Assembly (NCBI GenBank): GCA_021324365.1
Contig: JAJPJE010000042.1
Span: forward strand, 62,001-126,000
DNA: 64,000 nt
Direction: 5' to 3'
DNA from: Terriglobia bacterium
GTDB taxonomy: Bacteria; Acidobacteriota; Terriglobia; Terriglobales; Acidobacteriaceae
Shown piece after piece: positions 8,501 to 16,605 of this stretch. The notes beneath the pieces were generated by a model, which saw only the letters and a program-made list of their open reading frames with translations, was not told the origin of the DNA and made no database searches. Positions within the stretch are counted from its first letter, which is position 1; each line of letters starts with the position of its first letter. The translations under genes and the position numbers were made by a program.

Positions 8501-9892
8501 CTAGGTAGCCTCACCACCGAATCCCGACTGTGGACCGTACTCTTTCAGCTTGTTGTGTAGCGTTTTCAAGCTGATCCCCAAAATCTCCGCGGCGCGAGTC
8601 TTGTTGTTATTGGTTGACTCCAAGGTTTTTAGGATCAACAGTTTTTCCGCTTCGCCAACCGTAGTCCCCACCCCCAAACGAACCGCATTTGCCTCCACTA
8701 CCGGTGGACGCGGCATTACTTGCCCAAAACCCGGAGGCAGATGTTTTGTTTCGATCATCGAGCCTTCGCAGACAATAATCGCACGCTCCAGCACATTACG
8801 CAGTTCGCGCACATTTCCCGGCCAGGAATAATTGCTGAAAATGTTCATGACAGCTTCGCTGATCATGGAAACATTACGGCCGTGCCGCGCATTGATGTCC
8901 GCCATCAGCGATTTGACGAGATCACCGAGATCCTCCTTGTGGTCGCGGAGCGGAGGAATCTGAATGTTGAAAACGTTCAGGCGATAGTAAAGATCGCCGC
9001 GGAGTTCCCCCCTCGCAACCGCTTCCTCCGGCACCTTATTGGTAGCGGCGACGACGCGGACATCGACGGACGTCTCCACCTTGCTACCGAGCCTGCGCAG
9101 TTTGCGATCTTCGAGAACGCGCAGCAACTTTGCCTGCGTGGCGACCGGCATTTCACCGATTTCATCAAGCAGCAGAGTGCCACCCTCGGCAAGTTCGAAG
9201 CAGCCGACGCGACGTTCCAGCGCTCCGGTAAAAGCGCCCTTCTCGTGGCCGAAAATCTCACTCTCGATCAATGTCTCGGGGATGGCGGCACAATTAATCG
9301 CTACGAAAGGGCGTCCCTTACGCGTGCTGAACTCGTGGATCGTGCGCGCGACCAGTTCCTTGCCGGTACCGCTCTCACCGGTGATAAGGACCGAGGCGGT
9401 GCTGGGCGATACCATTTCGATGAGCCGGAAGATTTCCTGCATTTTCTTCGAAGAGCCCACCATCGGCCCGAGATATCCGCTATCGCGAAGCTTGCGACGG
9501 GTGATCTCGAGTTCCATTTCGGTGCCGCGCTGCCGCGTGGCGTTCTGAAGAATGGTGCGAAGACGGGTGGTGTTGACGGGTTTCTCGACGAAGTCATACG
9601 CTCCGATCTTCATCGCCTGCACTGCGGAGTCGATGCTTCCCTGTGCCGTCATGACTACAACGGCAATCGACTGAGGCTGTTCGGCCACCTGTTGCAACAG
9701 TTCCATGCCGTCCATGCGCGGCATTTTCAGATCGGTCACAATCACGGCCGGCGAGAATGAGGTGATCTTCTCGAGAGCTTCGACGCCATCGCAGGCAGTG
9801 TCAGTACGGTAGCCCCAAGCGGAAACGAGCTCGGCCATGCCGGAGCGCTCATTTTCTTCGTCTTCAACAATCAGGATCTTCTCTTGCGCCAT
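8501..9892 (-). CDS. NtrC-family sigma-54-dependent response regulator
   Basis: A 463-residue activator. The receiver domain (about 1-120) has acidic pocket E10/D11 and phospho-acceptor D54. The AAA+ domain has Walker A G-E-S-G-T-G-K-E at 172-179, the sigma-54 contact loop G-A-F-T-G-A at 219-224 and Walker B L-L-L-D-E-I-G-E at 240-247. A Fis-type helix-turn-helix lies at the C terminus (K-T-R-A-A-E-I-L-G-I-S-L-K-T-L). The family drives open-complex formation at -24/-12 promoters. It is the first gene of the unit with the kinase at 6501-8411 and is divergent from the OmpA-like gene at 10320. The target promoter was not found. Confidence 0.95.
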   Translation of the reverse strand: MAQEKILIVEDEENERSGMAELVSAWGYRTDTACDGVEALEKITSFSPAVIVTDLKMPRMDGMELLQQVAEQPQSIAVVVMTAQGSIDSAVQAMKIGAYDFVEKPVNTTRLRTILQNATRQRGTEMELEITRRKLRDSGYLGPMVGSSKKMQEIFRLIEMVSPSTASVLITGESGTGKELVARTIHEFSTRKGRPFVAINCAAIPETLIESEIFGHEKGAFTGALERRVGCFELAEGGTLLLDEIGEMPVATQAKLLRVLEDRKLRRLGSKVETSVDVRVVAATNKVPEEAVARGELRGDLYYRLNVFNIQIPPLRDHKEDLGDLVKSLMADINARHGRNVSMISEAVMNIFSNYSWPGNVRELRNVLERAIIVCEGSMIETKHLPPGFGQVMPRPPVVEANAVRLGVGTTVGEAEKLLILKTLESTNNNKTRAAEILGISLKTLHNKLKEYGPQSGFGGEAT

Positions 9893-10150
9893 TGAGTTCT
9901 ATTGTCATTGTTCTCCGGGTGTATCGCAACCAGGAAGGAAGCGGCATCCGCCGTAACGAGCAGACTGGTTGCCCAAGTTGCATCAATCATTTTGGAGACG
10001 GAGAAAATCCCTTGATTGGGCGCGGGCTGTCAGCGCCTCACGATAATATCGGACTGGAGCAGCACAAGATTTTTTCGAGTATCCAAGTGGGAATTTTTCA
10101 GGTTGAAAAGGGAGAATTCGCGCGTAGAATGCGAAACGCCTTGCCGACAA

Positions 10151-10170
10151 TCCAATTTGGGACCGGTAAA
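10151..10170 (+). promoter_or_regulatory. Possible operator, copy 1 (CCAATTTGGGA motif)
   Basis: The sequence TCCAATTTGGGACCGGTAAA contains an 11-mer CCAATTTGGGA that is identical at 15115-15125; both are followed by a CCG and TAAA. The copy sits just upstream of the candidate promoter of the OmpA-like gene. A regulator site is inferred from the repetition and partial dyad symmetry (CCAA-T-TTGG) only. Confidence 0.3.
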
Positions 10171-10183
10171 CGCTGAAAAATCA

Positions 10184-10213
10184 TTCACTTGGCGGTCATC
10201 TTTGCGTTACAAT
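10184..10213 (+). promoter_or_regulatory. Candidate sigma-70 promoter of the OmpA-like gene
   Basis: TTCACT (10184-10189), an 18-base spacer and TACAAT (10208-10213). This would give a 5' leader of about 100 bases to the ATG at 10320. Each hexamer departs from consensus, so confidence is low. Confidence 0.35.
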
Positions 10214-10319
10214 CGCGACGGTATTTTACGGAACCAATCCCAGGTTTCGTCATTTTCAAAAAGCTAAGCAGTAGTGAATGCAGTTTGTCCTATTGGTTTT
10301 GAATTTCCGGAGGATTTAC

Positions 10320-11888
10320 ATGTCACTACGAAAGAAAACTTTCGGCTTGTTACTGCCGGCGCTGGCCATGGTCTTGGTTTTATTTGCGTCCTCCGCTGCG
10401 ATCGGACAAGAAAACACGCCCAAAGTCGATGTCTTTACTGGGTATTCGTGGTATTCGCCTGGTGGCTCAGTAGCCGGGCTAAAGCTGAACGACAACACTA
10501 AGGGCGGAATCGGCAGCTTCGCCTACAATTTTTCCAAGTACTTCGCTGGGGAAGTTTCGGGGTCCGGACACTCCGATAACAACAATAGCTCCTATTTTGT
10601 TGGAGCAGGACCGCGAATCACCCTGCGCAATCCGCAGTTCCAGCCGTTCCTGCACGCCCTGGTTGGAATGCAGCATCTCAAGTTCGATCCATTGAACGAC
10701 AGTAACATCGGTGCCGCGATCAAGGCTGGCGGTGGATTTGACATGCCACTCTGGAAGCACGTCGGCATTCGCTTAATAGAGGCCGATTACGTTTACGCGC
10801 ACCAAAACTTCTATCCAGTGTCGAGAACAAATCTGTCAGGCGCTGAACTGTCGAGCGGTTTGATGTGGTACTTCGGCGGAGCACCGCCGCTTCCACCCAT
10901 GGCAGCTTCGTGCAGCATTCAGCCGACCTCGGTCTTAGCGGGTGAGCCGGTTACTGCGAATGCGAATGTCACGAATATTCCTCCGAAGCACACGGTCACC
11001 TATGACTGGAAGACAACGGGTGGCAAGCTGACTCCGAAGGATGCGGCGGCCACGATTGACACCACGGGTCTTGCACCCGGCCAGTACACCGTAACGGCGA
11101 CTGCTACGGACAATAAGGCGAAGAAAGGCTCGACCCCCGCGACTTGCAACGCGCAGTTCACGATCAATGAGCCTCCGAAGCATCCGCCGACGATTAGCTG
11201 CTCAGCCAATCCGGCGACAGTGAAATCGGGTGAGCCTGCGACCATTACCTCCACCAGCGAGAATCCGGACAATCGTCCTCTGACTTACAGCTATACCGCG
11301 AGCGCGGGTACGATCTCCGGCACCGGCACAACCGCCACCCTCGATACGGCGGGTGCACCGGCGGGACCGATTACCGTCAATTGCAATGTCAGCGACGATC
11401 GCGGGCTGACGGCGAACTCCTCCACCAGCGTTAACGTGGAAGTACCGCCGCCACCGCCGCAGGCGTCTAAGATCGGCGAGTGCGACTTCCCGAATAAGGC
11501 GAAGCCGTGGCGCGTCGACAACACCTGCAAGGCCGTACTGGATGATGTTGCTCTGCAACTGCAGCGCGATCCGAACTCCACGCTGGCCATCGTCGGACAA
11601 CAAGCGCCTGACGAGAAGGGCAAGACTCTGGCAGCCGAACGCGCTGTCAACGCCAAAGACTATCTGACCAGTGGCGAGGCCAAGCAGTCGATTGATGCGT
11701 CGCGCATCAAGGCTTACCAGGGCACAGCGGGTACTCAGAAAGCCGAGTACTATCTGGTTCCGCAGGGGGCGACCTTCAATGTGGAAGGTGCAACGCCGGT
11801 TGACGAGTCACAGGTTAAGGCTCGCGGCCGTGCGCCAGCACCCAAGAAGAGAGCTGCCCCGAAGAAGAAAGCCGCTCCGGCGCAGTAA
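10320..11888 (+). CDS. OmpA-family outer-membrane protein with Ig-like repeats
   Basis: A 522-residue envelope protein. It has a signal peptide (residues about 1-27, ending A-A-I-G-Q) and an N-terminal 8-strand barrel-like domain (about 30-190, with alternating hydrophobic strands and aromatic ends). At least two Ig/PKD-like repeats of about 85-100 residues follow; each starts with Cys, ends T-C-N-A or N-C-N-V and has P-G-Q-Y-T-V-T-A-type strands. A C-terminal OmpA-like segment follows (about 395-490) and then a Lys/Ala/Pro-rich basic tail. The OmpA segment suggests peptidoglycan contact, and the basic tail is unusual. The frame extends upstream, but GGAGG at 10309-10313 sets the ATG at 10320. 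A strong terminator follows. Confidence 0.85.
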   Translation: MSLRKKTFGLLLPALAMVLVLFASSAAIGQENTPKVDVFTGYSWYSPGGSVAGLKLNDNTKGGIGSFAYNFSKYFAGEVSGSGHSDNNNSSYFVGAGPRITLRNPQFQPFLHALVGMQHLKFDPLNDSNIGAAIKAGGGFDMPLWKHVGIRLIEADYVYAHQNFYPVSRTNLSGAELSSGLMWYFGGAPPLPPMAASCSIQPTSVLAGEPVTANANVTNIPPKHTVTYDWKTTGGKLTPKDAAATIDTTGLAPGQYTVTATATDNKAKKGSTPATCNAQFTINEPPKHPPTISCSANPATVKSGEPATITSTSENPDNRPLTYSYTASAGTISGTGTTATLDTAGAPAGPITVNCNVSDDRGLTANSSTSVNVEVPPPPPQASKIGECDFPNKAKPWRVDNTCKAVLDDVALQLQRDPNSTLAIVGQQAPDEKGKTLAAERAVNAKDYLTSGEAKQSIDASRIKAYQGTAGTQKAEYYLVPQGATFNVEGATPVDESQVKARGRAPAPKKRAAPKKKAAPAQ

Positions 11889-11909
11889 CGTTATCAACCA
11901 GTTAGCCTT

Positions 11910-11947
11910 AGGCCGATCGGCCATGACCGATCGGCCTTTGTTTTTTT
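11910..11947 (+). terminator. Rho-independent terminator after OmpA-like gene
   Basis: Perfect 11-bp stem AGGCCGATCGG / CCGATCGGCCT with loop CCATGA, followed by TTTGTTTTTTT, 21 bases after the stop codon. Confidence 0.95.
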
Positions 11948-12062
11948 GGTTCCGTCCGGGCAGAATCTCTGGCCGTGGGTTTAAAGTGCATCTGAAGGGA
12001 TATACCCGGACCGCTGCTTTCCCCGGCAGCTGCTTGAGGGAACCCTGGGAGGATTGATACAC

Positions 12063-14093
12063 GTGTTAAGGGGCAAACTGGAACGTTGGCTACGGATCTT
12101 CGTAGTGATTCTGGGAGTAGCGGCGCTGGCACAGGCGGCTACCGCTCAACAACAATGGATACCGCTGGGGCCGGATGGTGGGGACGCCCGCAGCTTGACG
12201 CATGATCCCGCGAATCCGGATCGCATCTTTCTGGGAACCAGTTCAGGGTGGTTGTATCTCTCAACCGATGGAGGCGCTTCGTGGTCGCGATTTGCCCATC
12301 TCGGAAATGGTGATTACGTTCTCGACCACGTCCAAATCGACCCGAGCAACTCGAATATCATGTACGTCGCGGCTTGGAGCGCCGAGCGCGTAGGCGGCGA
12401 CCTCTTTAAAACGACTGACGGCGGTCGCACATGGAACGCGCTGCCAGGAATGCATGACAAATCGATTCGAGCCATGGCGCTGGCGCCGTCGGATCCAAAA
12501 GTACTTGTAACCGGCGCTCTTGATGGCGTTTTCCGCAGCACCGATGGCGGAAAGTCGTGGCGGCAGATTTCTCCTCCGAATCATGCTGAGATCAAGAACA
12601 TCGAATCGATCGCCATCGATCCACAGAATCCAGACGTGATTTATGCGGGTACGTGGCATCTGCCGTGGAAGACGCCGGATGGCGGCAAGACATGGCAGCA
12701 CATTAAGAACGGTGTAATCGACGACTCTGATGTGTTCTCGATCATAGTCGATCCTAAGGCTCCTTCCGTTGTTTACGCCAGCGCTTGCTCTGGTATCTAC
12801 AAGAGCGAAAATGGTGGCGACCTGTTCAAGAAAGCACAGGGCATTCCTTTCTCGGCACGCCGCACTCGCGTACTCCACCAGGATCCAGTCAACAGCAACG
12901 TCGTTTATGCTGGCACAACTGAAGGCTTGTGGCGTACGAGCGATTCCGGCAAGTCATGGAAGCAGATCACTGGTCCGGAAGTGGTCGTAAACGATGTGCT
13001 GATTGACCCGCGCAATGATTCGAAGATCATGATTGCGACCGATCGCATGGGCGTTCTGGTCAGCAAGAACAACGGCTCTACCTTCGAAGCCACGAACCGC
13101 GGATTTTCGCACAGGCGGGTCAGCGCACTGGTCGCAGACCGCTCCGATCCTTCTACGTTGTACGTGGGACTGATCAACAACCAGGAGTTCGGTGGCGTCT
13201 TCGTTTCTCACGACAGCGGACGTAACTGGGAGCCGATGAGCAACGGACTGCACGGGCGCGATATTTTCTGGCTCGAGCAGCCAGAAGCCGGAGCGCTGGT
13301 TGCGGGTACCAATCGTGGCATCTTCCGCCTCGCAAAGGGTGAGCACGAATGGCAGCCGATTAACACTGCACTTGAAGAGAAGATGGTTCGCGTGAAGGTT
13401 ACTCCAAAGCCCGGCGCGCACGTGAAGAGAGCGTCGGTAACTTACGTTGAGAGGCAGGAGTTCGTTAAGTCTGAAATTGTTGGCCGAGTTTCGCAATTGA
13501 AGCTGGAAGGCAAGCACTGGTATGCGGCAACGGCAAGTGGCCTGTATCGCAGCATCGACAAGGGCCGCAGCTGGACTGGCGGTTCGGTGCTTGGCTATAA
13601 GGATTTCATTGCGGTAGATGCGTTGGACAGCAACGTGATCGCTACGGATCTCAATCACGTCGTAATCTCGACTGATTCGGGCAACACCTGGAATTCCGTG
13701 AAGGTTCCGCAGTTCACCGGTGCCATCACGCGAGTTGCGGTGCAGCCGGGACAGTTCTGGATCCTGACGCGAATCGGCGCATTCCGTAGCAAGAACAATG
13801 GCGCAACGTGGGAGCACGTGATGGTTGGTACGCCTGCTTCCAACATGACCTACCTCGCTTATGACCGCAGTAGTGATGAACTTCTGGCGGTTGGCAATCC
13901 ACGCACGATGGTCTTCACCAGCAACGATGGCGGAAACACGTGGAAGCAGGGTCCACAATCGATGTGGCCGGTTCACAACGTCGCCGTGGTTCACGGCAAG
14001 TTGTATGGACTGACCGATTTCGACGGCGTGATTGCAGAAGCCGGTTCCAACGGCGGCGAGCGCAGCGTAAACGCCGGCGGCGGCATGAACTAG
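12063..14093 (+). CDS. Exported BNR/YCF48-like beta-propeller protein
   Basis: A 676-residue secreted protein with signal peptide (hydrophobic I-F-V-V-I-L-G-V-A-A-L-A, cleavage near A-T-A-Q). The mature part is built of many copies of the BNR/sortilin-type motif S-x-D-x-G-x-S/T-W (for example S-T-D-G-G-A-S-W-S, T-D-G-G-R-T-W, S-D-S-G-K-S-W, S-N-D-G-G-N-T-W), spaced about 45-60 residues apart, which folds as one or two beta-propellers. Such proteins bind glycans or proteins; no catalytic residues of sialidases can be assigned. A TTG at 12054 opens the frame but overlaps the GGAGGA at 12048-12053, so the GTG at 12063 is the better start. Confidence 0.85.
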   Translation: MLRGKLERWLRIFVVILGVAALAQAATAQQQWIPLGPDGGDARSLTHDPANPDRIFLGTSSGWLYLSTDGGASWSRFAHLGNGDYVLDHVQIDPSNSNIMYVAAWSAERVGGDLFKTTDGGRTWNALPGMHDKSIRAMALAPSDPKVLVTGALDGVFRSTDGGKSWRQISPPNHAEIKNIESIAIDPQNPDVIYAGTWHLPWKTPDGGKTWQHIKNGVIDDSDVFSIIVDPKAPSVVYASACSGIYKSENGGDLFKKAQGIPFSARRTRVLHQDPVNSNVVYAGTTEGLWRTSDSGKSWKQITGPEVVVNDVLIDPRNDSKIMIATDRMGVLVSKNNGSTFEATNRGFSHRRVSALVADRSDPSTLYVGLINNQEFGGVFVSHDSGRNWEPMSNGLHGRDIFWLEQPEAGALVAGTNRGIFRLAKGEHEWQPINTALEEKMVRVKVTPKPGAHVKRASVTYVERQEFVKSEIVGRVSQLKLEGKHWYAATASGLYRSIDKGRSWTGGSVLGYKDFIAVDALDSNVIATDLNHVVISTDSGNTWNSVKVPQFTGAITRVAVQPGQFWILTRIGAFRSKNNGATWEHVMVGTPASNMTYLAYDRSSDELLAVGNPRTMVFTSNDGGNTWKQGPQSMWPVHNVAVVHGKLYGLTDFDGVIAEAGSNGGERSVNAGGGMN

Positions 14094-14111
14094 TAAGTTG
14101 TTCTACTGATA

Positions 14112-14139
14112 GCGGGGGCTTGCGAGCCCCCGCTTTTAT
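14112..14139 (+). terminator. Rho-independent terminator after BNR protein gene
   Basis: 9-bp perfect stem GCGGGGGCT / AGCCCCCGC with tetraloop TGCG, then TTTTATT, beginning 18 bases after the stop codon. Confidence 0.93.
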
Positions 14140-14310
14140 TGCTCGATACAATCTTTGGCTTCAGGGTGCCAATTCCCCGGGTGCTGCTGAAAACCGTCTA
14201 CTCTGAAAAAACTACATGAATACCGACTGGCAAGGACCGTAAGTTATTGAGATCCAGAGTCTCTGGATGGAAATCAAGTTGCGATGTACAACCACGGGAG
14301 GGCCAACGCA

Positions 14311-15042
14311 ATGAAAAGCAGAAGATATCTACTAATCGCGGCAATCGTTGTAACGATGCTCTGGTACGGGTGCAACAAAGCTCCGAACAACGACGCTGCC
14401 AGCTCAAACGATAGCAATGCTCCGTTTTCGACAGATTCGAAGGCGGCGAATAATTCGGACGCGAGCCAATCCGATGCAGGCGAAAAGAAAGGCTTTCTAA
14501 GCAGCCTCAGTTCGAAACCGGAAGAGCAGAGAGTAACGATTCCGGAGGGAACCGTTATTGCCGTTCGACTGCAGAATGCAGTTTCCAGCGCCAGCAATCA
14601 TGCGGGCGATGAGTTCACCGCTGTCCTGGATGAACCAATTGTGGTGAATGGCAGGACCATCGCGGGCACTGGATCGGAGGTTCGCGGGCGTGTAACTGAA
14701 GCGAAATCGTCCGGCAGAATTCACGATCCCGGCTACATCGGACTGACCCTGGCTACAATTACTGTGCACGGCAAAGCGATTCCGGTAGAGACATCGAGCT
14801 TGATTGCGAAAGGTTCATCGCATGAGAAACGGAATCTCGCTTTGATTGGCGGCGGCGCGGGCGCCGGGGCGTTGATTGGTGCACTTGCGGGCGGCGGTAA
14901 AGGCGCTCTGATCGGCGGAGCGGCTGGCGCTGGCGCGGGAACCGCGGGAGCATATGCCACGGGCAAGAAAGATGTTGGTTTCAGCGCAGAACACAGACTG
15001 AACTTCCGGCTAAAACAGGCTGTAACCATCAAGACCGCATAG
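14311..15042 (+). CDS. Glycine-zipper lipoprotein
   Basis: A 243-residue protein. The signal ends in lipobox L-W-Y-G-C (Cys near residue 21). A Ser/Asn/Asp-rich linker follows to about residue 65, then a beta-rich domain (about 80-175, with V-T-I-P-E-G-T-V-I-A-V-R-L). Near residue 180 begins a glycine-zipper segment of about 40 residues made of G-G-G-A-G-A-G-A-L-I-G-A-like repeats, which can insert in or pack against membranes. The family is common in Acidobacteria without a defined role. The frame starts at 14284, but GGGAGG at 14296-14301 selects the ATG at 14311. A terminator follows. Confidence 0.8.
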   Translation: MKSRRYLLIAAIVVTMLWYGCNKAPNNDAASSNDSNAPFSTDSKAANNSDASQSDAGEKKGFLSSLSSKPEEQRVTIPEGTVIAVRLQNAVSSASNHAGDEFTAVLDEPIVVNGRTIAGTGSEVRGRVTEAKSSGRIHDPGYIGLTLATITVHGKAIPVETSSLIAKGSSHEKRNLALIGGGAGAGALIGALAGGGKGALIGGAAGAGAGTAGAYATGKKDVGFSAEHRLNFRLKQAVTIKTA

Positions 15043-15068
15043 TTGTTTGTATCAGCGAAACAGACAAT

Positions 15069-15097
15069 GGCAGGGCTATGGGGGCTCTGCCTTTTTT
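15069..15097 (+). terminator. Rho-independent terminator after glycine-zipper lipoprotein gene
   Basis: Stem GGCAGGGC / GCTCTGCC (8 bp with one G-T wobble), 7-base loop, then a run of six T. Confidence 0.9.
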
Positions 15098-15112
15098 CAT
15101 TTAAGAAACAGT

Positions 15113-15125
15113 TCCCAATTTGGGA
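15113..15125 (+). promoter_or_regulatory. Palindromic operator candidate, copy 2 (TCCCAATTTGGGA)
   Basis: Perfect 6-1-6 inverted repeat TCCCAA-T-TTGGGA, sharing the 11-mer CCAATTTGGGA and the downstream CCG-TAAA with the site at 10151-10170. It lies about 200 bases before the start of the PAS kinase gene and directly after the preceding terminator, so it belongs to the kinase promoter region. Confidence 0.4.
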
Positions 15126-15324
15126 TCCGTAAATGACGGCTGCATCGCGAAAAAACGGGAGAAAAACAGCCTAGTGTGGTAGGTCACACTCTGTTCATTT
15201 AACCTCCCATTTTTGGCGCGCCTTCCAATATCTGCTGCAGTAGCCAGAAAGCTGACGATACGCAGATTTCCAGTTTTGGAACAAAGTTATCGGATTCCAT
15301 GAAAATGCTTAGATTTTGTTAACA

Positions 15325-16416
15325 ATGCTGTTTATGCGAAAGGGCAGCGCCACTGCCGTCATACCGGGCATTCAAGTCGAGCACCTGCACGAAATTCTTG
15401 CCATCGCTCTGGAGCACTCGCCGCACGCCATTATGTTGGAGCGTGGTGGCATTGTGGTCCATGCGAACCAGGCATTCGCCAATTTGGTGAATGCGTCCAA
15501 TGCGGATGATCTGATAGGGCGCGAGTTTAGTGCGGTAGCGTGCAGTCATTCGTGCAAAAACAGCGGTCCCGAATGTAACGAGAAAACCGGAAAGTATTAC
15601 CAGCACAAGTGTGTAGAGCTTAAGCTAGCAAGTGAAAAAATGCGGATCCACCTCGCCTTTGATGTCAGTGAGCGTCGCCGGATGGAAAAGGAGCTCGCCG
15701 ATACCAGAAAACTGCAGTCGTTTGGGTTTCTTGTCAGTGGGATCGCACATGACTTCAACAACGTCTTAACTGCGATCACTCTGCACGCCGGTTTACTGAC
15801 ATCTCAACTAGAGAAGAACACGTGGTCATGGCGACAAGCGGATAGCATTCAAAGCGCTGCAGAACGAGGAACGGCCCTTGCGGGGCAGTTGCTGTCGTAT
15901 CTTCGCGAGCAGTCTCCCGATCCGGAAGAAGTGAATGTCGATCGTTCGTTGCGGCAGATGGTCTCGATTCTGCGACCGCTGGTTGGCGAGCATATCGAAT
16001 TTTCCGTTAATCCACATTGCGGAAAAACTACCGTCATCATGGTACCGAGCCAGCTACAGCAAATCGTGATGAACCTGGTCATCAATGCACGCGACGCTTT
16101 GCAGGATGGCGGACGGATCCTGCTAGAAAGCCAAAACTGCCTGCTGCAGGAGTCTAATCCGTACTCGCTCGCGGCAGGCGAGTACGCTCAGTTGACGGTC
16201 GCGGATGACGGCCATGGCATGGATGAACCTACCAAGGCGCGAATCTTTGAACCGTTTTTTTCCACCAAGAAACCCGGCAAAGGAACCGGTCTTGGCCTGT
16301 TTACGGTGCAGAACATCGTGAGAAAGAGTGGCGGTTCGCTATCTGTTACCAGCGAACCTGGGCTTGGGACCCGATTTGAAATTCTCCTGCCGAAGGCTCC
16401 CGCCATTCGCTCCTAA
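15325..16416 (+). CDS. Soluble PAS-domain histidine kinase with Cys-rich segment
   Basis: About 363 residues, no transmembrane helix, so probably cytoplasmic. A PAS domain (about 25-118) contains four Cys at 73, 77, 84 and 96 (spaced C-x3-C-x6-C-x11-C). The DHp follows with His142 in I-A-H-D-F-N-N-V-L-T (HisKA type close to NtrB/hybrid kinases), then HATPase with M-N-L-V-I-N-A-R-D-A, D-D-G-H-G-M and G-T-G-L-G-L-F-T-V. The Cys cluster could bind a metal or iron-sulfur cluster or sense redox state; this is inference. TTG 15316, ATG 15325 and ATG 15334 are all possible starts, and none has a clear ribosome binding site. The NtrC-type gene 190 bases downstream is the probable partner. Confidence 0.88.
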   Translation: MLFMRKGSATAVIPGIQVEHLHEILAIALEHSPHAIMLERGGIVVHANQAFANLVNASNADDLIGREFSAVACSHSCKNSGPECNEKTGKYYQHKCVELKLASEKMRIHLAFDVSERRRMEKELADTRKLQSFGFLVSGIAHDFNNVLTAITLHAGLLTSQLEKNTWSWRQADSIQSAAERGTALAGQLLSYLREQSPDPEEVNVDRSLRQMVSILRPLVGEHIEFSVNPHCGKTTVIMVPSQLQQIVMNLVINARDALQDGGRILLESQNCLLQESNPYSLAAGEYAQLTVADDGHGMDEPTKARIFEPFFSTKKPGKGTGLGLFTVQNIVRKSGGSLSVTSEPGLGTRFEILLPKAPAIRS

Positions 16417-16469
16417 ACTTTGCGCAAGCAGCGTTTCATGCGGTTTCCGATTGTGGCATACGTCACAGC

Positions 16470-16480
16470 GGGAAATTCCC
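16470..16480. promoter_or_regulatory. Palindrome GGGAAATTCCC before second NtrC gene
   Basis: Perfect 5-1-5 dyad about 125 bases before the start of the NtrC-type gene, inside a 189-base gap. A candidate -10 TACAAT stands at 16517-16522 without a good -35. Possible regulator site; no further support. Confidence 0.25.
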
Positions 16481-16605
16481 ATTTTGATGTAACCTGCCCA
16501 CCGAAGGACATCCGCTTACAATTTCTTAGTGCAAAACGTTAGTTAATGGTGACAAAACGCGGATTTGCAAAAGCGAGCGGTACGAGGTCCGGGAGGGGCA
16601 CCGTG

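Larger units (their letters stand above)
9893..10319. other. 427-base divergent intergenic region
   Basis: Lies between the NtrC-type regulator (minus) and the OmpA-like gene (plus). It holds an 8-base inverted repeat GCAACCAG (9926-9933)/CTGGTTGC (9965-9972), a motif TCCAATTTGGGACCGGTAAA at 10151-10170 that recurs in front of the second kinase, a 13-mer AGTGGGAATTTTT at 10086-10098 that recurs at 38673, and a candidate sigma-70 promoter near 10184-10213. Short open frames inside lack ribosome binding sites and are not called genes. Confidence 0.6.

Noticed and set aside
10189-10206. Sigma-54-like TTGGCGG...TTTGC before the OmpA-like gene
   Set aside because: The GG to GC spacing is 11 instead of the required 10 and the -24 part lacks CAC, so it does not meet the -24/-12 pattern.
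12954-13994. Minus-strand 346-codon frame opposite the BNR protein
   Set aside because: Repeat structure of the plus-strand gene leaves the opposite frame open; the protein is His/Arg-rich without domain signs.
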